Origin: Athripsodes cinereus
Taxonomy: Eukaryota > Arthropoda > Insecta > Trichoptera > Leptoceridae
Assembly: GCA_947579605.1 (NCBI GenBank)
Contig: OX388325.1
Span: forward strand, 5,079,572 to 5,143,571
Reading direction: 5' to 3'
DNA length: 64,000 nucleotides
Position numbers and translations under genes: made by a program. Positions 22,001-32,267 of this stretch are shown piece by piece (within the stretch, counting starts at the first letter, position 1; every line of letters begins with the position of its first letter). A model generated the notes under the pieces. The model ran no database searches, was not told the origin of the DNA, and worked only from the letters and a program-made list of their open reading frames with translations.

Positions 22001-24183
22001 TAGCCGCCAGCACCAGAAAGAGTCTAAGTGATGTTCATTGTGGCTATTTGCTTAGATGTGTTTATAAGTGATGTGTATACCGAATAATATACTTTCTATG
22101 TAATGTACTGAACCCTAAATTGGATTGTTTATTTACCAGAATCTGGAACAACCTCCCCAATGATATTCGGTCCTCTTACTCAACTATAGGCTCATTCAAA
22201 CATAAAGTAAAATCCCTCATAAACAACCCACCATCTCATCAATAGTAGATAGTTCTCACTTAGATAGAGGTTTCAGGCAGTTACTACGAGCGCCATCCAT
22301 CGACTAATAATAAATATTCATGTTATTTATTAATTCTAATGTTTGTAGATTCACAGAGTGAAAATTCATGATTACAAATATCAATATTAATAAACACAGT
22401 TATTTTTTCACTATTTTTTTTTTGAAGAACACGAGCGCTTTCATCAAAAGCTCGAAATTTTCAAGATGACATTTTCAAAGCAATTGGCGAAAGCGCTCGA
22501 CTTCTTTAAAAAAATTAGTGAAAAATTAACTGTGTTTAGAAATATTGATATTTGTATTAAATTTATTTTACAGTTTAAAATGAAGTTTTACAAAATTAAT
22601 GCCGATATAATCAATGATATTTATTTTCCGTTTTGTGATGATAGTTTTGCGCGTTAAACTTACAAATATGCGCGTGTATTGTTCTGTTTTCAGGTGGTTT
22701 TGAAGAGTCTCGCCTGCTATACTCTCATCTGATTGACCACTTTATACCATTCCTACCATTGGAACAGAATCACGTGGAGAAGTGTATTGTAGAGGAGTTC
22801 AAATCTTGGAATGTCTACCACATCAAACAGGAATACATTGAGTAAGTATCATATTTGAAACGTGGTCTGCAAAAACCACACATGTCACATTTTTTCATTT
22901 TGCATTTTATTACAAAAAATGTTCCTAATGTCCGGTATCTATGTTATTCTGTAAAAGCCATACATCTACCATAGTTCCTTACATTATAAATAAATGTAAA
23001 GAAAAATATAATTTTCTTTAGTAGGTACTTACTCTATGACTCGAGTGGATACTTAGTTTTTGGATATTTAATCTATGGTGTATTTTTATAATCTCAGCTG
23101 TCATGAGAAAGCAATTTAGAAAAACTAATTTTGTTAATAGAACGAATAATAATATAATTGTGATTTAGGAATCGACATTGTGATTAATAACATTAAATGT
23201 CGTTTCTTTACTTACAGGTAAATTTGGTTTTTGTTACTGTTTTAGTTTTTAATTATAAATCAATGAATCTAACATGTAAATTAATACAATAAATTCTTTG
23301 CTTACAGAGAAACTCAGTTGTGTTTTAATTGACTGTGTCGTCCTAATCATTATTACAAAATATATCTTATATAAATATGTAATTTTCGCGTGGTCTGCAA
23401 AAACAACACATGTGGTTTTTGTGTGATTTTAGACATTATTTTTGTATTGTTTTTATTTTACATGTGTTGCTTTTATGTATTTGGAGATATATAATGTAAT
23501 GAGCAGCCTTGTGCTGTTCATGTGAATAAATATATATAATCGATAGCTTAGAGCACAGATGTTGTAAGTACAATTTTTGGTGAATTGAGATACGAAGATA
23601 AGTGCACAAAAAAATTGTATTATCTCAAACATTATTGTGCACGGATATGGTAAGTTGTAAATAATAAATCAGTGATTATGATAATGTATTAATTAAGTCT
23701 TCAAATTCATAAACAAAGCAATAGTTAAACTTTCAAAATGCTCCCCTGTAAAATCCCTCTGTGGCATTTACAACATCTGGGCACTGGCCGGTTTCATTAA
23801 TCTATCTCTCTGCTACTGTCGATAGAAATCTATTGTGTTCTATATTTTAAATCATACATTTCAATCGACAGTCACGGATAGATAGGTTATTGAAACCGGC
23901 CATAGCCATCGAATGTAACATAATACAATCATAAATACTGACCTACGATTATTTCTAAATGTTTCTCCCGATGCAATAAATAATTTTTTTTTTTCTATAA
24001 TTTTCTAGCGCCGCAATGTCTGTCATCACTTTTGGACCAGAGAATAATCCAATATTTTCCAACGGAGGATGCAAAAGAATAAGGAACCAAGTAGCTTTCC
24101 TGATAAAACATCTCAACATTCCGTACAGAGTCGACAAGCCAACCGAGAACATGTTCCAGACTGCTATTCGTAAAATATGGTGA
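13066..24183 (+). CDS. Torsin: Torsin A, AAA+ ATPase of the ER lumen (six exons)
   Basis: Joined exons 13066-13246, 14944-15203, 16919-17070, 17293-17432, 22694-22841 and 24009-24183 give 351 aa with stop TGA. Introns are GT-AG with phases 1, 0, 2, 1, 2. Torsins act in the ER and nuclear-envelope lumen and need membrane cofactors (LAP1/LULL1 type) for ATP hydrolysis. Residues 1-24 form a hydrophobic signal sequence, then a second hydrophobic stretch and the C-x5-CC segment (44-50) as in human TOR1A. The LFGQ block is at 70-73 and Walker A GWPGTGKN at 104-111, with the torsin-typical Asn. Walker B IIFDE ends at 170, sensor 1 Asn is 207, the LIDHFIPFLPLE block is near 257-268 and the sensor-2 loop GGCK is at 313-316. 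A TTTCCAG acceptor lies at 13057-13063, just before the ATG, so a 5' UTR exon upstream is likely. An in-frame ATG at 13033 would lie in that intron. This is the most canonical of the three paralogs. Confidence 0.9.
13310..13655 (+). pseudogene. RTE LINE 3' end, truncated
   Basis: Encodes the KLRWFGHVERM...RGRPRTTW block found at the C-terminus of the RTE protein at 17969-19525, but broken by a frame error. It ends CTACCCCTCCTGGGACATGGCGTGAGGGTATAGTAGTAG, matching the SINE-R tail in order. It lies in torsin A intron 1. Confidence 0.7.
13695..14062 (+). repeat. LINE 3' UTR repeats
   Basis: 13695-13820 is the GTTAGTTGGAAGATATCGC tail. It joins directly a second repeat (GGCAGAATTGCCATCTACAC...) that recurs at 53337-53590. 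Confidence 0.6.
14252..14429. mobile_element. Near-perfect palindromic MITE
   Basis: Arms of ~80 bp around ACGATTGA, containing GAGAGAGACGTCTTTCG and AAACAGGTGTTTTATTC. It is related to M2 at 7142-7545. It lies in torsin A intron 1. Confidence 0.75.
14430..14940. other. Torsin A intron 1 remainder
   Basis: AT-rich, with no repeat or gene recognised. It ends in the polypyrimidine-CAG acceptor of exon 2. Confidence 0.4.
15262..16057. mobile_element. Tigger/pogo-like element T2 with duplicated 5' end
   Basis: Ends CAGTGGTACCTTGAC...AGGTACCACTG, with TA at both flanks. A second left end begins at 15572, so the element is a partial head-to-head or tandem duplication. A lysine/serine-rich remnant of a transposase-like frame lies near 15700-15800. 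It lies in torsin A intron 2. Confidence 0.65.
16075..16532. mobile_element. Tigger/pogo-like T1 partial copy
   Basis: Similar to 35516-36292 over its right part and ending AGAGGTTCCACTG before TA. The left end is missing. Reverse-strand KKxKK-rich codons near 16150-16250 are a transposase N-terminus remnant. Confidence 0.6.
17531..17771. mobile_element. Foldback MITE in torsin A intron 4
   Basis: Imperfect arms of ~100 bp (CGTCGGTTCTATGAGACCTC... facing ...GGTTTCATAGAACCAACG) around AAATTTATTATCAAATTC. It lies 99 bp downstream of exon 4. Confidence 0.7.
17955..19618 (-). mobile_element. RTE-type LINE, 5'-truncated
   Basis: A single-copy insertion in torsin A intron 4, opposite to the gene. 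It has a long reverse-transcriptase frame (see 17969-19525) but no endonuclease domain. The 3' tail is a TATG/ATGT microsatellite (17940-17965), as is usual for RTE. The frame continues in-phase upstream of 19525 to about 19612, where the element breaks off. Confidence 0.85.
17969..19525 (-). CDS. RTE reverse transcriptase (partial ORF2)
   Basis: 518 codons remain open. Motifs in order: LLYKGKG and CGSYRAISLLS (finger region), AFVDLEKAYDRVD (motif A), GIKQGCVMSPWLFNLY (motif B), FADDLVL (motif C with the two catalytic Asp), then a RWFGHVERM and RGRPRIKW C-terminal region typical of RTE proteins. The apurinic-type endonuclease that normally precedes it is absent, so this copy cannot move by itself. 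The undisrupted frame suggests a fairly recent insertion. Confidence 0.85.
   Translation of the reverse strand: MDEVKNALKKSKNGKTVGYDMISTEFISLSGLRTLEWCHALFNQCWREGCTPEDWRKAVICLLYKGKGSRLECGSYRAISLLSSVGKLYARILIERVRKVTETNVWDVQGAFQSGRGCVDQIFSLRMVTEKLLEKHQKLFCAFVDLEKAYDRVDREKMWQVLSMCGVGSRLICAIASLYTGSSACVRVNNNLSEWFTLTKGIKQGCVMSPWLFNLYIDHCIRPLKEMNVGVDMNGMNVRALMFADDLVLMAESESDLQRMMTCVYENCAINGLRMNAKKTKIMVFERGSERTVCQIMIDNEVLEQVDECVYLGSLFTRDGKCESDIERRKVAGNKVNGAIRPIIANRNISTTAKRLVHSAILVPTLMYASETWTWLKKDESGINAVEMRSLRRMCGKSLRDRVRNSDIRKECGMKVGVITRMNVNKLRWFGHVERMNEDRMTKKIYLAERNGARRRGRPRIKWQDHLNQILQDGHVLSTLNRRACMRNCMTVTEAKDVCKDRRKWRSILSAYPAREAA
19684..19872 (+). repeat. SINE-R partial copy
   Basis: Shares GCCCTGTAAAAGGCAGGTGTT and the GCCACCCATCCTGAATGTCTT block in order with other SINE-R copies. 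The 3' tail is lost. Confidence 0.5.
20094..20499. mobile_element. MITE family M3
   Basis: Inverted ends GTTGTTCTCACGAGGCGAAT... and ...ATTCACCTTGTGAGAACACC. The interior includes ATATCGTCAGCCATTT and CCTTAATTAAAAGGCGCC, shared with the degraded copy at about 58105-58500 (torsin C intron 2). Confidence 0.7.
21075..21386 (+). mobile_element. Non-autonomous Helitron
   Basis: Starts TCTAATATATAAAATTCTCG and ends GCCGGGTCAGCTAG, inserted between A and T as Helitrons are. The interior carries the widespread arthropod block GGCTGGACCGATTTTGATGA and a GGGTGGTCCACCCC hairpin. It is non-coding. It lies in torsin A intron 4. Confidence 0.8.
21476..21550 (+). repeat. SINE-R 5' fragment
   Basis: Short match to the GGCCTCCCAC.CTCTCC and CCTATTACAGGAGG blocks of the SINE-R head. 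Confidence 0.35.
21722..21990 (-). mobile_element. SINE-R copy
   Basis: Same family as 12752-13015, with a poly-A expansion in the middle (21825-21834). In torsin A intron 4. Confidence 0.65.
22080..22320 (+). pseudogene. LINE 3' end fragment
   Basis: The frame IWNNLPNDIRSS followed by a short stop-terminated tail is the usual C-terminus of CR1/Jockey-like proteins. The 3' part GAGGTTTCAGGCAG.TACTACGAGCGCCATCCA recurs at 53277-53320. Confidence 0.55.
22392..22539. mobile_element. Palindromic PLE-like repeat in torsin A intron 4
   Basis: Inverted arms begin AACACAGTTATTTTTTCACT. On both strands GAAAGCGCTC lies at the position that GAAAGCCGGCTC holds in the hammerhead elements, but no CTGANGA box is present. 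A half copy is at 45678-45760. It ends ~155 bp before exon 5. Confidence 0.4.
22842..24008. other. Torsin A intron 5
   Basis: Contains two GTGGTCTGCAAAAAC.ACACATGT repeats (about 22863 and 23391) and an inverted pair GGCCGGTTTCA.TAATCTATC (23790-23900) that may mark small MITEs. No exon seen. Confidence 0.4.
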
Positions 24184-24319
24184 TAATAATTTATTTATTT
24201 ATTTCATCACGGAAACGGCGAAGCCTTTCGCAAGATGAACCAACAAACGTTAATTCAAAAATTATAAACTTCACAAAAATACACAAAACATATCTATGAT
24301 AGATAAAGTATAATATTTT

Positions 24320-24500
24320 ATCGAGCATCTCGAATGTGGAACAATATTTACACAATGTAACATTGTGCAAAATTTAATCGGAAGAAGTGAGAAAGGTGTC
24401 TAGACATTTATGAATTATTGGCCCTAGGTTGGCTTAGTCAATGTTTACCAATTCCGCCATTCTCACTGTATAAGGTCCACCAATCGAGAAATATTTAATC
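24320..24500. repeat. Fragment of MITE family M4
   Basis: Shares TCGGAAGAAGTGAGAAAGGTG, CCAATTCC.CCATTCTCAC and CCAATCGAG with the full copy at 47843-48115. Confidence 0.5.
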
Positions 24501-24542
24501 ATGCAAATCATGGAAACAACCATTTTTTGGGATCTTTATCTC

Positions 24543-24782
24543 AGACCTGAGGCCTTAATCAATAACACACTTTCGCGTCACGTTCCCGCTCCGTTAGCCT
24601 TTGGGTGCAGACGATGTTGCGCCAAAGTGTTAATTTTCGTAACTATTGTGTATCTTAGCAACGAAATTGACACTTGCTTGCATTTTTTTCATTTTGCATT
24701 TTATTACAACTTCGTCTATACTCGAATGTTAACGGAGTGGGAACGTGACGTGAAAGTGTGTTATTGACTCAGGCCTCTGGCC
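24543..24782. mobile_element. Foldback MITE family M5
   Basis: Arms of ~50 bp: CACTTTCGCGTCACGTTCCC... with its complement ...GGGAACGTGACGTGAAAGTG, flanked by GAGGCCT/AGGCCTC. A second copy is at 63091-63289. Confidence 0.75.
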
Positions 24783-25351
24783 GAATAATAAAGGTCATTA
24801 CTTTATCAGCTGCTAGTTTGACTAGACAGAAACAAATGTTAAGATTATTTACCAACTGCTTTTCACTCACTGATGTAGAAATTGTGTTTTGTATTTCATT
24901 GGTATTTTTTACTTTGTAAAACTCCATATTAATCGACTGAGTTTGGAGTGAGTAATGAGTTTGGAAGAGACATTGGATGTTGAAACTCGAGTCACTTTAA
25001 TTACTCGGAAGAAGACATCACAACATGTCAAAACTTTAGTCACTTTAATAAAGTAGGTGTAAAAACAAATTATTACATTTTATATCTTAAGACATTAAGT
25101 TGATTTTTCTGAAAAATGTAATTTTTTTACTTGTTGTAATTGTCATTTTTTATAGTTGTTTTTTTCCATGCTGGTTTTTATTTTCACTATTTGCTATCGA
25201 GCAGGCAGCTTGAAACTGATATGCTAGATATCCACACATTTGGATGTTACTTTAAATTGTCAAACCTGTTCTTGAATAAATGGTGTTCTCTGCAACAATC
25301 ATTGCAGCAGGAAACTTGTCTCCTCTTAGTCATACAAGGTATGAATAAATA

Positions 25352-26120
25352 AATAAGGGAACTAATTATTTGTTCGGCTATTAATCCATTTGTTCGGCAA
25401 GAAAAATCAGCATTTAAGTCATTTGCACAGCAAACAAATGTTTTTATCGGCAATTAATAAAAAATAAACGCAACACTTGTTTTACAAACAAACTTGGTTA
25501 TATCGGCAAATTGACTAATTTTAACGGCTTAATAAATACTCGCACAACAAAACAATTAATTGACCGGCAGAATTATTATTTGACCAGCAGAAAATATTAG
25601 ATAAACAATATTTTTCACACACTGATCTACCTTCTGATCCACTTGAAGTTTTTGTGGTTTCTTACCAAATTAATGATGACTACGAAAATAATCCCAGTTT
25701 CCGCTCTGCTATATCAACGAAATATCTAACTGAAATGTCGAAAAACGCTAGTGTCATTCATTCAAATGCTACATATAAAATCATTTGACAGGGTTTTCCA
25801 GTTTTTTTCCAATTCCAACAGAAAGTACCTATAGCAAACAAGTTGCATTCATTTCATGCTTGACAAGCAAAAGTTTATTATTTGAACAAGATTAAACATT
25901 TAGCTAACAGAAGTTTAATTAAAATTGGCTCACGTATTGCCAGTCATTTATTTATTTTGTTGGACAAATATTCATTTTGCCAGACAATTAAATTTAGAGT
26001 TTTTCAATATCGTATTATTTGCAATAGAAATATAACATTATCGCTGGGCATAAGTAGCATATCAACATGATATATTTGTCGGCAGAATACATTTTTCTGC
26101 TGAACATAACTTCAATATTA
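25352..26120. repeat. Degenerate ~20-bp quasi-periodic repeat region
   Basis: AT-rich phrases of about 20 bp each end in a CGGC-like word (TTTGTTCGGC, TTTATCGGC, TAACGGC, GACCGGC, GACCAGC). A related stretch is inverted at 55985-56430. It has no coding potential and is not a recognised element class. Confidence 0.5.
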
Positions 26121-27100
26121 TGCTGATCGTTTAAATGATAGCCATAAATAAATAGTGTGGACACTTGGCTTCCACTGAGGCCTACTTTTGAGTACCTGAA
26201 CATTGTTACTTAACGTTTTATAAATTAGTCCATTCACACGTTTATATGTAGTAGGTATTCAATGCACACAGTAATTAGTTAAGATAAAGGCAAAATAATA
26301 CACTCTATACTATCTCTCATCCTTTAAGCTATTTTTAATCTATAAATATTATAAATATTTTATATATTGGGACGGTGTAATTTCCCTGTCTTGCGTGAAT
26401 CAACCTGGGCCCGGGGGCGGCCTGATATGGGACCCTACATTTGCAAAAAAAAACATAATCTATCGATTGTTTGGTCCCTGTGGGTGTTGTTCCTGGCTCA
26501 CATGCCTGAGGCCGTTGTTGGTAGCCCATGATAAGGTGTGATGGATAGTTAGATAAAGTGATAAGTGGTCATTGTTATTGTGTAATATTAATGTCTTGTA
26601 AGGAGGGAAATAAAAAACTTTCATTCCATTTCATTTTCATATTGACAGACACAGATTCATCTTTTATAAGAAATTATTAGGATTCTCTGATTGACATTCA
26701 ATACATTATAATTTAGCCATCTTAAGGCAGCTATTGTCACGTTTATTCATTTGATTAAGTTTCAAATTTTCTTTCTGTCTGTTTTGTTTTAAATATTTGA
26801 ATGATTTATGTCGTAAGTAGAGTGATGGAAGATAATAATAATATGACAATTTATTTTGTGCCATACTGTGATAATATCACTTCAAGGGCGCTTTACATTA
26901 TTTAGGATCAACATCCACCTCCATTTAAATATTCACTTATGGGAATTTTTCATTTTTTTATTTTATTGAACATAACAAACACCACAGATATAAGAATACA
27001 TAGACTATTTGATAAAAACTTATATCTAAACATCCTTTTATAGAAACAAGTCTCGTGTAAAGGAGGGTATATGAATATAGCAATACGATATATAAAAAAA
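26121..27100. other. Spacer between torsin A and B; LINE tail remnant
   Basis: 26833-26920 resembles the CR1/L2-like LINE tail (AATAATAATATGACAATTTA ... TTCAAGGGCGCTTTAC). Otherwise nothing is recognised. Confidence 0.35.
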
Positions 27101-27252
27101 AGATATATCTGGGTTGTGTTATAAACCCAAATACATCCTTATACACCTTTCACAGTAAGCTACTAAAAGCTTGTGTTGTGAAAGGGGAGTTTACCAGCAC
27201 CTGGGCTCGAAACGCAGATCCCGTGTGCACTAGCAGAGACTCCAGGTTACCA
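27101..27252 (-). mobile_element. SINE-B copy (tRNA-derived)
   Basis: Read on the minus strand, a tRNA-like head precedes GAAAGGTGTATAAGG, TTTGGGTTTATAAC and AGATATATC. The B-box is mutated in this copy. Five other copies are in the window. Confidence 0.65.
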
Positions 27253-27603
27253 ACAAACTCTTTATATAATGAAAAATATCTTTTATATTATAAAATATTC
27301 ACATTATGAAGAACTGGAAAACTTTACATCAGTTCCTCTTTAAATTTTTATGACTTATTGAGGTGGAAAGTTGTGATATAAATGCATTTTTTATTACTAA
27401 TTGTAATTGTTATTGTATAGCATTTATATTGATCATGTGCATGACATTTACCAGTTATTTTATTTTATTTATAATTAATTAATAATTTAAACAATGTATA
27501 CCAGGGTGTACACCCCACATCACAGATGTTAATAAATATTTGTACATTTATTGTTAATGTTTGACTTATTGACCAACGGTTCTAAGTGAAAGTTCATTCT
27601 AAC

Positions 27604-27832
27604 ATAACACAACATGCGTAGACGATTCAAACAGATCGAGCTAGTCCCAAACTAAAATATAAATATTGTATTGTGGGTACTAATGCGACGATACACATAT
27701 TATACTTCATGTAACACCCAGACCCAGAACAATTTGAAAAAGTTCATTCTTCATTTTACCCTGGCCGGGAATCGAACCCGGGACCTCGTGACTCAAAGGC
27801 AAGAGAGTTAGCTCTACGCCACACCGGCTCAC
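27604..27832 (-). mobile_element. SINE-A copy, full length (tRNA-derived)
   Basis: On the minus strand it begins with a tRNA-like head with GGTTCGATTCCCGGCC (pol III B-box), then ATGAAGAATGAACTTTTTCA, TGGGTGTTACATG, and ends near AACTAGCTCGATCTG / TGTTGTGTTA. It is too diverged in anticodon and stem regions to be a tRNA gene. Confidence 0.7.
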
Positions 27833-28035
27833 TTGTCTTTCTTGAGTAGTCTGAAACAGCTCCTTGATGCTTTGTATATTATAGAGCCAGGAGATTTATT
27901 CCAACACCTCTTCGACCTTCTATCTTGTCCTTATAATCAGTTACAGCAACTTGTACATAAACCGCATTGTTCCTATGTATTTTCAAACATTTTGTAATTC
28001 GTCCAAAAATATGCATTCTGGCGTTGTAATATCTG

Positions 28036-28288
28036 TACCTGAGAGCCATTTTGTCTTAAGTACTACAATGCCATTTTCAAATTCTATTTTTTAATCGAAA
28101 AAATCTCAACATTATACTACTAATAAGCTGTATATAGTATATACCATAGTGATGCGCACTTCAATTCTTATGTCCCTAAGCATTTCTGTACTTAAGACTC
28201 ACGACTGTAGTGTTATTTCCGCTTTTTTTTGTAAATTTGCCATTTTTGTCAAAAATGCAGTTGAGTCCTAATGGCTCTCATGCTATAT
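28036..28288. mobile_element. MITE family M6
   Basis: Ends CTGTACCTGAGAGCCATT... and ...AATGGCTCTCA. The interior is nearly the same as at 48642-48896. Confidence 0.7.
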
Positions 28289-28464
28289 TATAGTCTCGAG
28301 TCTTGCGCAACAAACCACCTCGCTCTTATAGCTCTCAGCTATTTTTAGGTGTATTATCTTCACAAAACCTTGATTTTTTCCATGGCCCACCCACTGATGA
28401 CCCTGGGTACACCAGTTTGCCGCAGCACATGTTTTGCGGAACACTGTACTACAGCACATCTCAC

Positions 28465-29033
28465 ATTGTTAAATTTATATTTAAATTTAGTAAGGAGGTA
28501 CCTCTGTAGATTGGTACATACCTAAATCACGTCATTCAAATAGTTAGTATAGTAGTTTGTTTAAATTTATTTGTTGTTTCTTTTAAATGTTTTTCATAAT
28601 ATGTTAGGCGTCCTTTAATATAACACCTTACATTCTATATTTTCTTTTCTTCTATCGTCGGTGGCACACAACAAATTATGTTTCGAAACTATATAAAACA
28701 CTTAACTCAACAACCAACAAATCCACTAATATCCGGTACGAAGGACCATATGATAAAATGAAGGGTCAGAATTGTGGATATTTAAATTAAAAGTTGGTGT
28801 TTTTCTTAATTAAATATTATTATAATTGAAAGAATCATTTAAATATGTACACATTACACACATACAATGCGGGAGTGAAAAAATATAACAAAACACAATT
28901 CAAAATTGTTCCATTTTTAAACAACTAATAAATTTAAACAAACTACTATACTAACTATTTGAATGATGTGATTTGGGTAGGTACCTATCTACAAAGGTAC
29001 CTCCTTACTAAATTTAAATATAAATTTAACACA
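28465..29033. repeat. Large foldback element
   Basis: Arms of ~115 bp (AAATTTAGTAAGGAGGTACC... with complement at 28917-29033) flank ~330 bp of non-coding sequence. Confidence 0.7.
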
Positions 29034-29200
29034 CATTCTTGTATATAATTTTGTATATACATAATATTTTGTAAATCTTATAAAATCTTTGTACAGTGAA
29101 TAATAAAGTTAATAAATAAGTAAAACAATGTATTTATAATCAATAAGTTTTGTATAACAGATATTTTTTTTAAACACCTGTTATTTAGTAATGATATTAA

Positions 29201-29692
29201 CCACTTAGCTGCGGATTACATGCACGCATGTAATGTCAAAATTTTGCCCATCATGCGGATTACATGTATGCATGTAATCGTACTTTATGGTTAAAATAAT
29301 CGTTTCTATGACAAACACCATAGAAAATAAAAAGAACACATAGAAGTTTAACTTTTTCTTTGATGAATTAACATCGCTTACACAACATACACACAATGTA
29401 TAAGTCAGTATTGACATGTTTGTCGACTACTTCCCGCGCGAATCGGCCGTCATATTGGTACTTTAGTATGAAAACAAAAGTATATTGTGAAATTTCTTGT
29501 TTGTTTATTATTTATAAACTTAGTTCATGTTAGAGTATTTTTTGATGCTACAAATTACTATTAATGATTTTTATAAGCAGTGGTATGAAAAAAAACTTAT
29601 AATTAGTGAATTTACATCAACTTTTAGTTTTGTGGAAATTTATTCAGCACAGGGTGTATGTCACTAATGCATAAAATCTAGCAGCTGAGTGG
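29201..29692. mobile_element. piggyBac-like MITE P1
   Basis: TTAA on both sides (29197-29200 and 29693-29696), inverted ends CCACTTAGCTGC/GCAGCTGAGTGG. Two internal ATTACATG.A.GCATGTAAT palindromes lie near the left end. Non-coding. Confidence 0.75.
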
Positions 29693-30039
29693 TTAATACT
29701 AGAAAAGAAACTCAAACAAAAATTGATATTTTTTATGTATTTCGTTACTTTTTGTGTGTATTGGGTGAATTAAATAAAAAAATAGATAGGTACTTTAATC
29801 AAAAAACCAGAGACAATATATCACCAATATGGCAACAATTATATTGCAGCAGTTTGCCCTGTGCCGAGGCGTGCTGTTGTACGGGCCGGTAGGAAATCTC
29901 ATTTCTAAAATTTGGCCCGGCTGCTGGAAAGTTGGCCACCCATGATTTATAGGCTTATTTTATTCAATTATTGGTTATTGCAAGAGTTTTATTTTCATTA
30001 AAAAAAAGACATTTGTTAATATAAGCTATTTAGTTATAT

Positions 30040-30262
30040 AATTTTGTCTCCGATGGTCCTGGCTGGGACATGTTCTGAGAATGTCCAATGATAGTTGGCC
30101 AAAAAGAGCACTTCTCTTTCGTTGGCCCGGGCATCCCTCTTCCACAATACACCGCTCCTATGACGACTACATCAGAGCGCAGGGAATGTCGTGGGAAGAG
30201 GTGACGCGATTGGCGCAGAGACGCTCTGAATGGAGGAGGCTGGTTTCTGCCCAGACCCTCTA
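30040..30262 (+). pseudogene. LINE reverse-transcriptase C-terminal fragment
   Basis: An open stretch with WLGHVLRMSND, then WPGHPSS and a W-R-R-L-V segment ending in TAG. It resembles the C-terminal region of RTE/Jockey-like proteins. Confidence 0.5.
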
Positions 30263-30402
30263 GACAAACATGCACTTGGCGATCGACTACAAACAAATTT
30301 TCGACAATAACCGCAACAATAACGCATAATTATACGGTACATGTAGGTAGATTGTCGAAAAGTTCGCCAGTAGTCGATCGCTAAGTACGGTTTGTCTAAG
30401 GC
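30263..30402. mobile_element. Palindromic MITE family M7
   Basis: Inverted sequences around ATAACGCATAATTATACGG; arms contain TGGCGATCGACTAC. A second copy is at 32946-33105. Confidence 0.65.
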
Positions 30403-31302
30403 ACCTGTGCTCCCGAAAGGAACGTTGAATTATATAATTTATGTGTGGTTTTTATATGAGATTTTGTACGAGATTGAGTTTGTATTTTTACTTTAATACA
30501 AAGTAACTTATTGTATCTTTGAAAATTTAGCTCAAATTTTTTTTGCAATTTCCATAGGAAGTATACGAATTCATCATTATTTACTTTCTAGCAAAGTAAA
30601 ACTCGTACCTACCATTACTATAAATATTCCAGATTAAATTTTATTGTAAATTATGTGTACTATACATGTTATTTATAAAATTTTTGTAAATACCTTTTTT
30701 AATAAAATGAATTGTATTGTTTTTACAAAACCGTTTATTTTCATTTAAAAACTTGAAACTATTTTTTCATAAACCTATTATATCATCAAATTGACAAAAA
30801 ATAAAATACCCGCAAATCGCAATGTGGCGTTTTGTAAAAGCAAAAAAGTGATAGTTCTTTTCTGTTCACGACATGCGTGACTGCAATGTCATCCAGAATG
30901 ACGGATTAGACAGAACCAAGTGGCGAAAAGAGAAACAAAGAATCCCTCCGTGCAATAATTGCCCAAGAAGAAGAGAATTAAGGTATTTATTTATTTAATT
31001 TATTTATTTTCATTTATTACAATATTGATCCTTTTACATGTATAAAATATAATTATAGAAAATGCATGACAGACAGTACGTTCAAACTAGACAAGGAGTA
31101 ACTATGAAAAAAGGACAATACACAATCAAAAAAACAGTATGATAAATATAATACATATAAACCATTCAATAAAACTTGTTAAAAATTAATTGATATAAGA
31201 CAGAATTAGCAATAAATTATCAAAATTGGGAAATTCAACATAAGATTTAAGATTATTAAAATATATAATTATAAAATATTTAACATCAAACATCATCAAA
31301 AG
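30403..31302. other. Spacer, no gene recognised
   Basis: The AT-rich stretch at 30960-31300 partly matches 49590-49790 (AATAATATGATAAATAAATT-like), suggesting an old shared repeat. Confidence 0.3.
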
Positions 31303-31945
31303 TAGTGATGTCAATACCGGATATATTTTCGTCGAGTATTGTAGGGTAATCCGAGCAACATACCCGTTATCAGATAACGGGTATTTTACCGATGGAAGGA
31401 ATAATCCTAAGAGTAATTTCAGTAAATACCTGTCCTTTCAAATTTCTACCCCCCCCCCCCCCCCGTCGTCAGATTTTCGATCTGGTATAGAAATTAGAAA
31501 TGTTTAATGATCTCTTCGGTTTTGTTAAAGAATATTTTCTAAGAATCAATTTTTTGGTCGATTTTCATTTATTTTTTTAGATTGTTCATGATCTCCTTGG
31601 TGTAAATTTATAAATTTAAGAAAAAGGTCAAAAATACGTAGATTATTAGTTACAAAAGTACATAATCTTGGCAACACTGTATTCATATAATAAATAAAAT
31701 TAATTCAACCCGCAAATTAATGAATGTTAAGTACCTACTTAAAAATATTACATAATTTTTTGAACAATTGAACTATTCGTTTCTTTATTTGAATAGTATC
31801 AAAAGTATTTGAAATATTCGATTCCATACCGATAATACCGATCGGTATTATCTACCCGCGGATCCTGAGCATTACCCGTTAGGTATACTAAAAAAACAAA
31901 GTAACGAGTAGATAATAACGGATATATGCCAAATTGACATCACTA
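31303..31945. mobile_element. hAT-type non-autonomous element
   Basis: Inverted ends TAGTGATGTCAAT and ATTGACATCACTA with an exact 8-bp target duplication ATCAAAAG (31295-31302 and 31946-31953). It includes an uninterrupted run of 16 C at 31449-31464. No transposase is visible. Confidence 0.85.
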
Positions 31946-32267
31946 ATCAAAAGTAATATCACAAATAATCAATACAGATAGAGATCAATAAACAATAAGA
32001 AGTAATTAATAAAAAATAGAAATAATGTAATAAACCATAACAAGCAGGTTGTCAAAGTAAATAGGTTAAAAATATAGACAAACAGATAATTAATTAATAT
32101 GAAAGGTAGAGATAATTTTCATATAAGTAATTCAATAATTTAAAATAATACATTAGGTGAAAGCAGTTCAAAAATATTAATAAATAATATAATATAAAAC
32201 ATAGAGTAAATAATATATCTTCCAATAAATTATACAGATACACAAATAATAATATATTTTTCAATAA

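Noticed and set aside
24501..24767. 88-codon frame
   Set aside because: It lies within foldback MITE M5 and the repeat around it; the second M5 copy does not keep the frame.
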